Source of the DNA: Streptococcus pseudopneumoniae
GTDB lineage: Bacteria; Bacillota; Bacilli; Lactobacillales; Streptococcaceae
Direction: 5' to 3'
NCBI RefSeq assembly: GCF_001074975.1
Contig: NZ_JUUO01000088.1
Coordinates: 1-64,000 of the forward strand
Length of the DNA: 64,000 nucleotides
The translations under genes and the position numbers were made by a program. Every line of letters starts with the position of its first letter. The first letter of the stretch is position 1. The notes beneath the pieces are model-generated. The model ran no database searches. It saw only the letters and a program-made list of their open reading frames with translations, and was not told where the DNA came from. This document shows, piece after piece, positions 44,349 to 53,871 of this stretch.

Positions 44349-44532
44349 ATGTTGAGGCGGTAAGTTTGCTAGTCAAGGAGTAAAACGACGAAGATTAGCA
44401 TTTACTTCCGCCCATGCGATAGCTGTCCGTGATTGACAAGTGCTAGCACGCAGACAGAACGGAGATAGCGAACCGCTGAGTGTGTCGCTCTGCTCGTAAA
44501 AGCTTAGAAACCTTTGAACGAAAGGGATAATG

Positions 44533-44556
44533 AAAGCCTTGATTGCAAGGCTTTTT
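44533..44556 (+). terminator. Terminator near the left end of Mega
   Basis: AAAGCCTT-GATTGC-AAGGCTTT followed by TTGC. The surrounding 44349-44825 has no ORF with a ribosome binding site. A word pair GGGTAC...GTACCC is present near 44650-44700. Confidence 0.65.
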
Positions 44557-44825
44557 GCTTTATGGTGGGTAAGTATCAGAGTGAGAAAATTTTTGGAATG
44601 AGTAGAAGTGATAGCTAGAAATTATCAGTTTCTATTTCCATTTACCCTGTGGGTACGTGTTTGTTTCCATTGACAAGGAGTTTGTGGGAATAGAAATGTA
44701 CCCACCTTGTTTGAATCAAGTGAAGTGTAGTTGAAGGAAATCTGTTGAAAGCAATACTTCATTTTACCGAATAAGTAATAATTTAGGCAACTTCAAATCG
44801 ATTAAAAAAAACTATTTTAAAGGTT

Positions 44826-44856
44826 AAGAGTAGACAAAAATTGTCCACTCTTTTTT
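44826..44856 (+). terminator. Terminator before the recombinase remnant
   Basis: AAGAGTAGACAA and TTGTCCACTCTT form a stem followed by TTTT; it would stop transcripts entering from the left. Confidence 0.7.
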
Positions 44857-44897
44857 GCAAACTCAATTTATCAATAAATGAAATGAGGGAATGTAAA

Positions 44898-45068
44898 ATG
44901 AAATATTTTGAGGTTGAGTTAGAAAATCCTGATGAATTTTTAAAACTACAAACAGAAGATTTTGTGAAAGCTAATCGCTTGCTACTAAGGAAGATAATCC
45001 AGAGCGTTACAGTCTATGAAGAAAACTTCGTCATATCCTTTAAATCTGGCATCGAATTGGAAGTATGA
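44898..45068 (+). CDS. Short ORF resembling a serine-recombinase C-terminus
   Basis: The 56-residue product starts MKYFEVELENPDEF and ends VTVYEENFVISFKSGIELEV. That end resembles the last residues of large serine recombinases (TnpX/Pin-type). It has its own start and a GAGGGAATGT site. It is probably a leftover of the recombinase that once moved Mega or a larger parent. It could not be catalytic, since the resolvase domain is absent. Confidence 0.6.
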   Translation: MKYFEVELENPDEFLKLQTEDFVKANRLLLRKIIQSVTVYEENFVISFKSGIELEV

Positions 45069-45091
45069 GTCTCATTCCATAACTTTTATAT

Positions 45092-45120
45092 TGAACATAT
45101 CATCTTGTTGTGTTATACTA
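45092..45120 (+). promoter_or_regulatory. mef(E)/mel promoter
   Basis: -35 TTGAAC (45092-45097), 17-base spacer, -10 TATACT (45115-45120). The transcript would start near 45127, which leaves a leader of about 327 bases before mef(E). Confidence 0.8.
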
Positions 45121-45160
45121 TAAATTGATATAAACAAAGATGTAGGAGGAACCGAAACTA

Positions 45161-45187
45161 TGACAGCCTCAATGCGTTTAAGATAAG
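45161..45187 (+). CDS. mefEL: mef(E) leader peptide MTASMRLR
   Basis: The 8-residue ORF has a TAGGAGGAACC site and lies upstream of an intrinsic terminator. This peptide is the known macrolide-sensing leader of mef operons. Ribosome stalling in it prevents the terminator from forming and switches on efflux. Confidence 0.9.
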
Positions 45188-45195
45188 CTGGCAAT

Positions 45196-45234
45196 AAAAA
45201 AAGCAGAATCTATACCCGATGATAGGCTTTTTTG
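45196..45234 (+). terminator. Attenuator terminator of mef(E)/mel
   Basis: AAAAAAGC...CTAT pairs with ATAG-GCTTTTTT just after the leader peptide. It is the stop relieved by ribosome stalling. Confidence 0.8.
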
Positions 45235-45347
45235 TTGTGCTTATTTATACGATATTGAGCATTCATTAGTTACGGTGAGGATATTGGTTATTTAACTATA
45301 CCTTTATTTAACTATGTCTTTAATATGAATGTTTCCAAATTGTATGT

Positions 45348-45391
45348 ATGCAGACCAAAAGCCACATTGTGGGGTTTGGCCTGCATTTTTT
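45348..45391 (+). terminator. Second hairpin before mef(E)
   Basis: ATGCAGACC...GCCACA pairs with TGTGGGG...TGGCCTGCAT followed by TTTTT. It gives a second barrier to uninduced transcription. Confidence 0.65.
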
Positions 45392-45453
45392 ATTGCCTAG
45401 AATGCTATTCAAAATAGAAATTCAAGCAAAATAATATGCAGGAGATAATATAA

Positions 45454-46671
45454 ATGGAAAAATACAACAATTGGAAACGAAAATTTTATGCAATATGGGC
45501 AGGGCAAGCAGTATCATTAATCACTAGTGCCATCCTGCAAATGGCGATTATTTTTTACCTTACAGAAAAAACAGGATCTGCGATGGTCTTGTCTATGGCT
45601 TCATTAGTAGGTTTTTTACCCTATGCGATTTTGGGACCTGCCATTGGTGTGCTAGTGGATCGTCATGATAGGAAGAAGATAATGATTGGTGCCGATTTAA
45701 TTATCGCAGCAGCTGGTGCAGTGCTTGCTATTGTTGCATTCTGTATGGAGCTACCTGTCTGGATGATTATGATAGTATTGTTTATCCGTAGCATTGGAAC
45801 AGCTTTTCATACCCCAGCACTCAATGCGGTTACACCACTTTTAGTACCAGAAGAACAGCTAACGAAATGCGCAGGCTATAGTCAGTCTTTGCAGTCTATA
45901 AGCTATATTGTTAGTCCGGCAGTTGCAGCACTCTTATACTCCGTTTGGGATTTAAATGCTATTATTGCCATCGACGTATTGGGTGCTGTGATTGCATCTA
46001 TTACGGTAGCAATTGTACGTATACCTAAGCTGGGTAATCAAGTGCAAAGTTTAGAACCAAATTTCATAAGGGAGATGAAAGAAGGAGTTGTGGTTCTGAG
46101 ACAAAACAAAGGATTGTTTGCCTTATTACTCTTAGGAACACTATATACTTTTGTTTATATGCCAATCAATGCACTATTTCCTTTAATAAGCATGGAACAC
46201 TTTAATGGAACGCCTGTGCATATTTCTATTACGGAAATTTCCTTTGCATTTGGGATGCTAGCAGGAGGCTTATTATTAGGAAGATTAGGGGGCTTCGAAA
46301 AGCATGTATTACTAATAACAAGTTCATTTTTTATAATGGGGACCAGTTTAGCCGTTTCGGGAATACTTCCTCCAAATGGATTTGTAATATTCGTAGTTTG
46401 CTGTGCAATAATGGGGCTTTCGGTGCCATTTTATAGCGGTGTGCAAACAGCTCTTTTTCAGGAGAAAATTAAGCCTGAATATTTAGGACGTGTATTTTCT
46501 TTGATCGGAAGTATCATGTCACTTGCTATGCCAATTGGGTTAATTCTTTCTGGATTCTTTGCTGATAAAATCGGTGTAAATCATTGGTTTTTACTATCAG
46601 GTATTTTAATTATTGGCATTGCTATAGTTTGCCAAATGATAACTGAGGTTAGAAAATTAGATTTAAAATAA
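45454..46671 (+). CDS. mef(E): Macrolide efflux MFS transporter Mef(E)
   Basis: The 405-residue pump exports 14- and 15-membered macrolides with Mel. It has 12 predicted helices and the MFS motif A-like loop [11 protein letters not shown] (about residues 64-74). From memory of both alleles, differences such as [21 protein letters not shown] and [11 protein letters not shown] fit Mef(E) rather than Mef(A). The gene is intact, starts behind GGAGATAAT and is followed by mel after 20 bases. Confidence 0.95.
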
Positions 46672-46691
46672 ACAATATTGGAGGAAATGTT

Positions 46692-48155
46692 ATGGAATTA
46701 ATATTAAAAGCAAAAGACATTCGTGTGGAATTCAAAGGACGCGATGTTTTAGATATAAATGAATTAGAAGTATATGATTATGACCGTATTGGTTTAGTAG
46801 GAGCAAATGGTGCTGGAAAAAGCACTTTACTCAGGGTACTTTTAGGAGAATTAACTCCCCCAGGATGTAAAATGAATCGTCTGGGTGAACTTGCCTATAT
46901 TCCCCAGTTGGACGAAGTAACTCTGCAGGAGGAAAAAGATTTTGCACTTGTAGGCAAGCTAGGTGTTGAGCAATTAAATATACAGACTATGAGCGGTGGT
47001 GAAGAAACAAGGCTTAAAATAGCACAGGCCTTATCGGCACAGGTTCATGGTATTTTAGCGGATGAACCTACGAGCCATTTAGACCGTGAAGGAATTGATT
47101 TTCTAATAGGACAGCTAAAATATTTTACAGGTGCACTGTTAGTTATTAGCCATGACCGCTATTTTCTTGATGAAATAGTAGATAAAATATGGGAACTGAA
47201 AGATGGCAAAATCACTGAGTATTGGGGAAACTATTCTGATTATCTTCGTCAGAAAGAGGAAGAACGTAAGAGCCAAGCTGCAGAATACGAACAATTTATT
47301 GCGGAACGTGCCCGATTGGAAAGGGCTGCGGAGGAAAAGCGAAAACAGGCTCGTAAAATAGAACAGAAGGCAAAAGGTTCTTCAAAGAAAAAAAGTACTG
47401 AAGACGGAGGGCGTTTAGCTCATCAAAAATCAATAGGAAGTAAGGAAAAAAAGATGTATAATGCTGCTAAAACCCTAGAGCACAGGATTGCGGCCTTAGG
47501 AAAAGTAGAAGCTCCGGAAGGCATTCGCAGAATTCGTTTCAGGCAAAGTAAAGCATTGGAGCTCCATAATCCATACCCTATAGTCGGTGCAGAAATTAAT
47601 AAAGTATTTGGGGATAAGGCTCTGTTTGAAAATGCATCTTTTCAAATTCCGTTAGGAGCAAAAGTGGCGTTAACTGGTGGTAATGGAATCGGAAAAACAA
47701 CTTTAATCCAAATGATCTTAAACCATGAAGAAGGAATTTCTATTTCGCCTAAGGCAAAAATAGGTTACTTTGCACAGAATGGTTACAAGTACAACAGTAA
47801 TCAGAATGTTATGGAGTTTATGCAGAAGGATTGTGACTACAATATATCAGAAATTCGTTCAGTGCTAGCATCTATGGGGTTCAAACAGAACGATATTGGA
47901 AAAAGTTTATCTGTTTTAAGCGGTGGAGAAATTATAAAATTGTTGCTTGCTAAAATGCTCATGGGTAGATATAACATCCTAATAATGGATGAACCCAGTA
48001 ACTTCCTTGACATACCAAGTTTAGAGGCTTTGGAAATACTAATGAAGGAGTACACCGGAACTATCGTGTTTATCACCCACGATAAACGATTACTCGAAAA
48101 TGTAGCAGATGTAGTTTATGAAATTAGAGATAAGAAAATAAATCTGAAACATTAA
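46692..48155 (+). CDS. msr(D): Mel/Msr(D) ABC-F ribosome protection protein
   Basis: The 487-residue ABC-F protein displaces macrolides from ribosomes and supports Mef. It has no membrane helices. It has two ATPase modules: Walker [10 protein letters not shown] (about residue 38) with MSGGE and DEPTSHLD, and GGNGIGKTT (about residue 326) with LSGGE and DEPSNFLD. They are joined by a Lys/Glu-rich linker at about 190-270. The start follows TGGAGGAAATGTT. The leader ORF known between mef and msr(D) in longer elements is missing here. Confidence 0.95.
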
Positions 48156-48243
48156 ATTTAAGGTAGTCGCTGGTCAGTATAGTCTGTTCTGGTTGGCGAC
48201 TCCATTGTTAAAGAGTATAAAGACTTTAGATTTTATGAATATT

Positions 48244-48283
48244 AAAAATAGGAACAGTCAATTGAACTGCTCCTATTTTTCTG
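48244..48283. terminator. Bidirectional terminator after mel
   Basis: AAAAATAGGA-CAGT and ACTG-TCCTATTTTT form a long stem between mel and the convergent small ORFs. Confidence 0.8.
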
Positions 48284-48572
48284 CTAAATATATTGTAGTT
48301 TTCTTATATGTATAATGATAGATTAGCGGATTCTCATCTACGGTACTTACTTCAAATATGAAGAAGTGATCGCGGTTATCTCTGGACTTTTCCTTATTGA
48401 GGACAAAGTAATTCTTACGTGAAGTCGCCATTGTTTTTAGGATATCATCAGTTAGGAAGGTCAATGGAATATTCATGTTAGAGTAGCGGTAGAAGTCACG
48501 TTCAAAATCTTGGTAGCTCTCGCTATAATAGTCCATTTGTAGGTGATTACGCTGAAACTCAAGCTGATTCAT
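48273..48572 (-). CDS. DUF5960-type small protein of Mega
   Basis: The 99-residue soluble protein starts MNQLEFQRNHLQMDYYSESY behind a strong GAGGAGGTG site. It resembles the DUF5960 proteins next to UmuC-like genes in streptococcal elements. Function unknown. It overlaps the YolD-like gene by 14 bases. Confidence 0.7.
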   Translation of the reverse strand: MNQLEFQRNHLQMDYYSESYQDFERDFYRYSNMNIPLTFLTDDILKTMATSRKNYFVLNKEKSRDNRDHFFIFEVSTVDENPLIYHYTYKKTTIYLAEK

Positions 48573-48927
48573 AGAGCACCTCCTCGACAAGTTCAATACT
48601 AATAATGTCTTTTAATTTCAAATTGATGTGACCTGTTGTAGTTTTTATCAAAATGAAATCTTTGGTCAGACTTGGTATTGTTCCAGTGTAGGAAACACGC
48701 TTGTTTTTTTCAATCACTTGAATGCGTGTGCGTAGCTGCCCGGCGTATACTTGACTGAGGAGTAATAATTTCTTCTCTAGTGATAAGTCAGACATGTACG
48801 TTACTTTGTTTGTATCATCAGAGAGTGCTGATGCATGTTCAGATAGGAAAAAGCCCATCCATTTTTGCATCTTTGTATCCTGGTACTCTCTTGCTGATTG
48901 AAATGGTAAATATGAACGGTCAATCAT
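48559..48927 (-). CDS. YolD-like protein
   Basis: The 122-residue protein begins MIDRSYLPFQSAREYQD and has a C-terminal beta-rich segment (GTIPSLTKDFILIKTTTGHINLKLKDIISIEL) as in YolD-family proteins. These are commonly paired with Y-family polymerases of the UvrX/UmuC type. The polymerase gene next to it is a remnant. Confidence 0.75.
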   Translation of the reverse strand: MIDRSYLPFQSAREYQDTKMQKWMGFFLSEHASALSDDTNKVTYMSDLSLEKKLLLLSQVYAGQLRTRIQVIEKNKRVSYTGTIPSLTKDFILIKTTTGHINLKLKDIISIELVEEVLYESA

Positions 48928-48939
48928 ATCAAATCCTTT

Positions 48940-49275
48940 CTATGCAGAGGCAAGGGTATTTTTATCAAATTGAATCGTAAAACCTTGAATTCCCCCACCT
49001 GTGTAACATTCTTTAAAGCGATTGATTACCTCAGTATAGATTATCACAGATGAGCTTGTTGGCTTAATGCTAAATGTAAATTCCAATGGTAATCGGTTTT
49101 CAGATTTAGCATGTACTAGTCGTATCGATATTTCAGTTGTTTTGAGTTTTCTCTGACGAAGTTTTGAAGTTGCTGTTTCAACGATTCCATGTAAAAATCT
49201 TTCAAGCATTTCAATATCATTACATCCTTTGCTACGGATTTCTGAAAATTGTACTGTATTTTTTTCTTGTTTCAT
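48940..49275 (-). CDS. Hypothetical protein of the UmuC region
   Basis: The 111-residue product contains ATSKLRQRKLKTTEISIRLVHAKSE, which resembles the little-finger domain of Y-family polymerases, but it has its own start with GGGATTAA nearby. It overlaps the polymerase remnant by four bases. It could be an accessory gene of the parent element. Function unknown. Confidence 0.6.
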   Translation of the reverse strand: MKQEKNTVQFSEIRSKGCNDIEMLERFLHGIVETATSKLRQRKLKTTEISIRLVHAKSENRLPLEFTFSIKPTSSSVIIYTEVINRFKECYTGGGIQGFTIQFDKNTLASA

Positions 49276-49702
49276 TTTAATCCCTCCAATCCACCCGCGG
49301 AATGACCACCGATAAGTTTACTGCGTTCAATATTTCTGGAACCTTCAGTTAGGACGGTTCCTTTTTGTATGGCTAAAAAACCAAACTGTTCTCTGACAAC
49401 ATCAATAGCTGTCTGAAGTCTATTATCTTTTTCAATTTGTTCTACATCATCAAAGAGTGATAGTAGAGTATAGCTTTCATCTACGAAGCCACTATAAGAT
49501 ACACCAATTTGTCTCACTGCACCAGAGGTGTATTTTTTCGGAATAATACAAGTACATGACTCACCATTGTTTTGGGGAGATTTGCGGGTTCAATTTTATT
49601 CTGAGCATTTATAGATTTTTTCATCTCAGTCCTAGAATAGCCAATATGAATAGAAACGACAGTAGTCAATACTAGGGCTACTGTTCCGTTCCACAGTATC
49701 AT
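49272..49702 (-). pseudogene. 3' remnant of a UmuC-like Y-family polymerase gene, frameshifted
   Basis: VVSIHIGYSRTEMKKSINAQ in one frame (to about 49533) continues as RQIGVSYSGFVDESYTLLSL...GGHSAGGLEGLK in the next frame. These are the end of the UvrX/UmuC little-finger domain. The frame changes at a run of six A (T on the plus strand, 49533-49538), where seven would keep it open. The catalytic N-terminal part is missing at the Mega border. Confidence 0.8.
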
Positions 49703-49757
49703 TTAAAAATCATTTTCACACCCTTTCGTCTATTAGTATAGAAGAAAGCTCTCAGCA

Positions 49758-49890
49758 CAGCCTGATAGGTTTCCATACACAACAACTCAAACAATGCTTG
49801 GTCATCATGGAGGGGTTGACCCCACTCCTCATCATGATAGGCAATGTAGAGCGGATTGGTCACCTTGACCCACGAACAACGTTTTGTCAT
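49758..49890 (-). pseudogene. tag: 5' part of tag, cut by Mega
   Basis: The first 44 codons of DNA-3-methyladenine glycosylase I (MTKRCSWVKVTNPLYIAYHD...METYQA), with the N-terminal zinc ligands Cys5 and His19, run into Mega sequence. They end after 19 foreign codons at 49699. The rest of the gene is at 43917-44348. It lies 9 bases after ruvA. Confidence 0.93.
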
Positions 49891-49899
49891 GCTCTGCTC

Positions 49900-50493
49900 C
49901 TATTTGACCAACATTTTAAGGGCCGACTTGATATAGTTCTCAGCTGTATCTGTCGTTCCTTCAAAGAATTTCTTGATTTTCTTGAGTTCGGTCGCCTTGT
50001 ATCCCAGTGCCAACATGGCTTCCATAGCTTCTTCCAATTCTTGGTTTTCAGCGCTTGCTTGCACTGCGACCTTAGCAGGAAGGTCATCTCCAGCAACTAC
50101 TACCTTGCCTTCCAAGTCCAGCACCATCTGCTGGGCTGTTTTCTTGCCAATTTTAGGGAACTTGGTCAAGTAGGTAATATTCTTGGTTTCGATGGCTTGA
50201 ACCAAGCCAGCATTGTCATCAGCAGCGATAATAGCAAGAGCTGATACAGGACCAATCCCAGAGACCGAAATCAGACTGAGAAAGAGCTTTTTCTCGTCTT
50301 CTGAGCGAAATCCATAAAGCAGATGAGCGTCCTCACGCACGACTTGATGCACATAAATTTGAGTTTCTTGGTTGACCTGTCCTGAGTAAGCATAGGGATT
50401 AGCCACATGCAGGATATAACCGATACCATTGATTTCAATAACAATGTATTTGGCAGTGATTTTGGTAATGATTCCTTTTAAATATTCGTACAT
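49900..50493 (-). CDS. ruvA: Holliday junction branch migration protein RuvA
   Basis: RuvA binds four-way junctions and recruits RuvB. The 197-residue protein has the OB-fold domain (residues 1-63), the tandem HhH domain with [13 protein letters not shown] and [13 protein letters not shown], and the C-terminal RuvB-binding domain (about 150-197). It lies between mutL and tag, so the Mega insertion is downstream and should not disrupt it. Confidence 0.96.
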   Translation of the reverse strand: MYEYLKGIITKITAKYIVIEINGIGYILHVANPYAYSGQVNQETQIYVHQVVREDAHLLYGFRSEDEKKLFLSLISVSGIGPVSALAIIAADDNAGLVQAIETKNITYLTKFPKIGKKTAQQMVLDLEGKVVVAGDDLPAKVAVQASAENQELEEAMEAMLALGYKATELKKIKKFFEGTTDTAENYIKSALKMLVK

Positions 50494-50508
50494 AGTTTTC
50501 CTTTTAGT

Positions 50509-52458
50509 TTAATATTTCCCCAACTCACGGAGACTGGTGTGATTTTCCTGAATACGTCGGAACATCTTTTCCATATCCGACTTGGTGAAGTGCACCAAAA
50601 CAGGACGTCCGTGGGGACAGTTGTAGGGATTATCACACTGAGAGAGCTGATAGAGGAGTTGTCTAGCTGAATGGTCATCGATACGATGGTTGGCCTTGAT
50701 AGACCGCTTGCAGGACATCATAATGGCCAGCTCTGCTCGATATTTCTTGATAGAAACTTCCTTGGTCAAGAGTAGCATATCACACATCTCATAGATGCCT
50801 GACTCAATCTCTTCTTCTGCCATCCAAATAGGATGTTCGCGTAAGATGAATTGATTTTCTCCGTACTCTGCTAGAAAGACCCCAACTTCCTCCAAAAGTG
50901 CCATTCTTTCCTTGAGACGCAGGGCATCATCCGCTGGAAATTCAAAGATGTAGGGCACTAGAAGTTGCTGCTGACTCTGGTCAACATTGCCAATGCTTTC
51001 ACGGTACTCCTCGTACTTAACCCGTTCCTGAGCCGCATGTTGGTCTATGATGTAGAGTCCATCTCGCCCTTGGGCAAAGAGATAAGTCCCGTGCATTTGC
51101 CCGAAAAATTCCAACTCTGGGAAGCTTGATGATTCTTCTCGCTCCAGCTTGTCATAGGCCTTATCCAGACTGGCTAAATCTAACTCTGGATGATCTAGCT
51201 GGTCGTAGTTAGCAGGCTTTCTCTCTGCAAAATGCAGTTTTGCTGGCTTGGTCAATCGGTCCAAGGTTTCCTTGGCAAACAGGGTCAAATCCTGTCCTTC
51301 ATCAGTCAATTCAACCTGATAATCAGCCACCTCAGCTTGGCTAGGTCTTGTCGGCTCAGTTTGCTCATAGTAGAGCGTATTTTCTTTGAGTGGGAGAATA
51401 GTTTGCTCCACCTTCTCACGATTGCGCACGGTCGATTTAGCAAGATTTTCCAAGGCATCTGGAATCAAGGTTTGTTCCTTGAGACTATTTGCAATAGCTT
51501 CTGAAACCAAGGTCATCAGTTCTTTTTCCTTGGAAATCCGCACCTCTTGCTTGGTCGGATGCACATTGACATCCGCTAGATAGGGGTCAATATGGATATG
51601 AATGACAGCCAGTGGAAAACGCCCCACCATGAGCTTACTACCATAACCGTCAAGAATAGCACGATTGAGTAAAAAGTTCTTGATATAACGGCCATTGATG
51701 AAGAGACTGATATAATTGCGATTGGCCCGAGTTAACTCAGGCAAGGACACAAAACCTGAAATTTCGAAATCCAGGTCAGAATTCTCAATTTCAATCATCT
51801 TCTTAGCACTCGCCAAACCGTAAATCCCTGCGATAGCTTGGCGCAATTGACCTGTTCCCGCTGTTCGCGTCATTTCCTTGCCATCACTAATCAAGCTGAA
51901 AGAAATCTCAGGATGGGCCAAGCCCAGACGGTTGACAATATCAATGATATGAGATAGCTCCGCTTGCTGGCTCTTCATATACTTGAGACGGGCAGGCGTG
52001 TTAAAGAAGAGATCCTCCACACAAACCTTGGTTCCCACAGGACTAGTCGCTGGGATGACTTCTTCAACTTCTCCCCCACGCGCAACGAGCTTAGTCCCAT
52101 GACTTGCGCCCTCAACTGCTGTCAAAAGAGTTAAAACGCTGACGGATGCGATAGAAGGCAAAGCTTCACCACGAAAACCAAGTGTCCGAATCCGAAAGAG
52201 GTCTGCTTGATTTTTTATCTTACTGGTCGCATGACGACGCAGGGCCAATTCCACCTCATCGTGGGCAATTCCATGTCCATTATCTGTGATTTGGATTTTC
52301 TTGAGACCTGCTTCCTCAATCTCAATGATAATCTGGTTAGAGCCAGCGTCAATGGCATTTTCTACCAGCTCCTTAACAACGCTAGCTGGACGCTCGATAA
52401 CCTCCCCAGCTGCAATCTGGTTTGCCAGCACCTCTGGCAATTCAATAATATGAGACAT
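50509..52458 (-). CDS. mutL: DNA mismatch repair protein MutL (HexB)
   Basis: MutL links mismatch recognition by HexA to strand removal. The 649-residue product has the GHKL ATPase motifs NAIDAGS, DNGHGI and [17 protein letters not shown] (residues about 36-105). It also has the transducer domain with FINGR and the C-terminal dimerisation domain ending with CPHGRPV. The last is a motif found in MutL endonuclease domains, but no clear DQHAxxER metal site beyond [13 protein letters not shown] can be judged. Intact. Confidence 0.96.
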   Translation of the reverse strand: MSHIIELPEVLANQIAAGEVIERPASVVKELVENAIDAGSNQIIIEIEEAGLKKIQITDNGHGIAHDEVELALRRHATSKIKNQADLFRIRTLGFRGEALPSIASVSVLTLLTAVEGASHGTKLVARGGEVEEVIPATSPVGTKVCVEDLFFNTPARLKYMKSQQAELSHIIDIVNRLGLAHPEISFSLISDGKEMTRTAGTGQLRQAIAGIYGLASAKKMIEIENSDLDFEISGFVSLPELTRANRNYISLFINGRYIKNFLLNRAILDGYGSKLMVGRFPLAVIHIHIDPYLADVNVHPTKQEVRISKEKELMTLVSEAIANSLKEQTLIPDALENLAKSTVRNREKVEQTILPLKENTLYYEQTEPTRPSQAEVADYQVELTDEGQDLTLFAKETLDRLTKPAKLHFAERKPANYDQLDHPELDLASLDKAYDKLEREESSSFPELEFFGQMHGTYLFAQGRDGLYIIDQHAAQERVKYEEYRESIGNVDQSQQQLLVPYIFEFPADDALRLKERMALLEEVGVFLAEYGENQFILREHPIWMAEEEIESGIYEMCDMLLLTKEVSIKKYRAELAIMMSCKRSIKANHRIDDHSARQLLYQLSQCDNPYNCPHGRPVLVHFTKSDMEKMFRRIQENHTSLRELGKY

Positions 52459-52606
52459 CTTTCAGCCCCTTTCTGTATCTATTTTTCTAGAAATTGATTA
52501 GTGCTATTATACCATATTTCAGAAAGGACAGAAAAGCAAGCACCACATAGGAACCAAATCCCTCCACATAGACAAAGTCCCTTGCAAGGGAGCATAAAAT
52601 AGTGGT

Positions 52607-52711
52607 ATACTCAATAAAAATCAAAGAGCAAACTAGAAAGCTAGGCGTAGACAGTACTTTAGTACGGCAAGACGACGCTGACGTAGTTTGAATTTGATTT
52701 TTGAAGAGTAT
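52607..52711. repeat. BOX-type repeat
   Basis: The unit runs from ATACTCAATAAAAATCAAAG to TTTGAAGAGTAT and keeps the boxA-like part with TACGGCAAGACGACGCTGAC, without boxB. It lies between mutL and the LytTR regulator gene, close to the promoter of the latter. Confidence 0.85.
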
Positions 52712-52769
52712 TAATAAAGGTGTACAAGAAGTGAGATTAATTTTGTATGAAAAACAAGGAGAGACGTTT

Positions 52770-53210
52770 ATGAAAGTAGAACTACAGATTAGCGAGACTT
52801 ACGAGGAAGAAAAGCTGATTGTTCAAGCACCTCAAGAAACCGAAAAAGTTCAGAAAGTCATCGAATTTGCACAAAATCTGGACCGAAGAGAAAAAATCAA
52901 AGGGAAAATCGAAAATCAGGTCTATCTCGTTGAGATTGGCAAGATTCAACGCTTTTATATCGAGAATCGGAAGGTTCTAGCAGAAACTGAATCTCAGACC
53001 TACACCATTGATTTACGACTCTATCAGGTCCTTGAAGTCTTACCAACCAATTTTATCCAAATTTCCCAATCAGAAATCATCAATATCAACTCCATCTCTC
53101 ATCTCAAGCTAACTCCCAACGGTCTGGTAGAAATCTTTCTAAAAAACGAAAGCTTCACCTACTCTTCACGCCGTTACCTAAAAACCATCAAGGAGAAATT
53201 AGAACTATGA
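52770..53210 (+). CDS. LytTR-domain transcription regulator
   Basis: The 146-residue protein has a LytTR DNA-binding domain in its C-terminal two thirds (YLVEIGKIQRFYIENRK... QISQSEIININSISHL...RRYLKTIKEKL) and no receiver domain. It overlaps by four bases with a DUF3021 membrane protein. Such pairs act together, the membrane protein usually holding back the regulator (known from other streptococci). The start follows AAGGAGAGACGTTT. Confidence 0.88.
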   Translation: MKVELQISETYEEEKLIVQAPQETEKVQKVIEFAQNLDRREKIKGKIENQVYLVEIGKIQRFYIENRKVLAETESQTYTIDLRLYQVLEVLPTNFIQISQSEIININSISHLKLTPNGLVEIFLKNESFTYSSRRYLKTIKEKLEL

Positions 53211-53665
53211 AAAAACAAATCTTTCACGATGCTGCTGCTGGTATTCTCATCGGCCTCATCCTATCTATTATCTTTTCACTCATTTATGCCCCAAATACCT
53301 ATGCCCCACTAAGTCCCGAGTCTCTCATCGGCCAAGTAATGGTTCAAAATCAAGTTCACGGTGCCCTGGTCTTGCTCTACTGCACACTTATCTGGGCAGC
53401 CATCGGTATTCTCTTCAACTTTGGTAAACGATTATTCAGTCGTGACTGGAGCTTGCTCCGTGCGACTCTCACTCATTTCTTCCTTATGCTGGCTGGCTTT
53501 GTCCCACTAGCAACTCTGGCAGGTTGGTTCCCCTTCCACTGGATTTTCTACCTCCAGCTCATTATCGAATTTGCGATTGTCTACCTCATCATTTGGACTA
53601 TTTCCTATAAAAGAGCATCAAAAAAAGTAGACCATATCAATCAACTCTTGGAGCATAGAAAATAG
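53207..53665 (+). CDS. DUF3021 membrane protein
   Basis: The 152-residue protein has four membrane helices (about residues 10-30, 47-67, 80-105 and 112-135) and a short basic tail. DUF3021 proteins are partners of stand-alone LytTR regulators. Its start overlaps the regulator's stop. Confidence 0.87.
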   Translation: MKKQIFHDAAAGILIGLILSIIFSLIYAPNTYAPLSPESLIGQVMVQNQVHGALVLLYCTLIWAAIGILFNFGKRLFSRDWSLLRATLTHFFLMLAGFVPLATLAGWFPFHWIFYLQLIIEFAIVYLIIWTISYKRASKKVDHINQLLEHRK

Positions 53666-53685
53666 GAACCTCATAATATGCAAAT

Positions 53686-53712
53686 CCGAGAAAGAAACTT
53701 CTCGGTTTTTCT
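53686..53712 (+). terminator. Terminator of the LytTR/DUF3021 operon
   Basis: CCGAGAA and TTCTCGG with a short loop, followed by TTTTTC. Confidence 0.8.
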
Positions 53713-53871
53713 TCACCCTGCTGCGCCTTGCTATCATAGCAGTTGTTTTCAGATATTCTCTGTAAATTTTCTATCTTTTTTTCAAAATATTCTTGCATTT
53801 TCCCAAAGTTTTTTGTAGAATATAGATTACATATCCAGATTATTCTGAAAATTCAAAAAGGAGTATCTATC

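Larger units (their letters stand above)
44349..49757. mobile_element. Mega macrolide-efflux element, 5.4 kb form
   Basis: The 5409-base insert carries mef(E) and mel/msr(D) plus a group of small minus-strand ORFs related to the SOS/UmuC region of Tn5252-like elements. It is inserted in tag. Only a 1-2 base overlap is seen at the junctions, with no clear target duplication. It has no complete recombinase. The mef-mel gap is just 20 bases, which fits the shorter Mega form. Confidence 0.92.
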
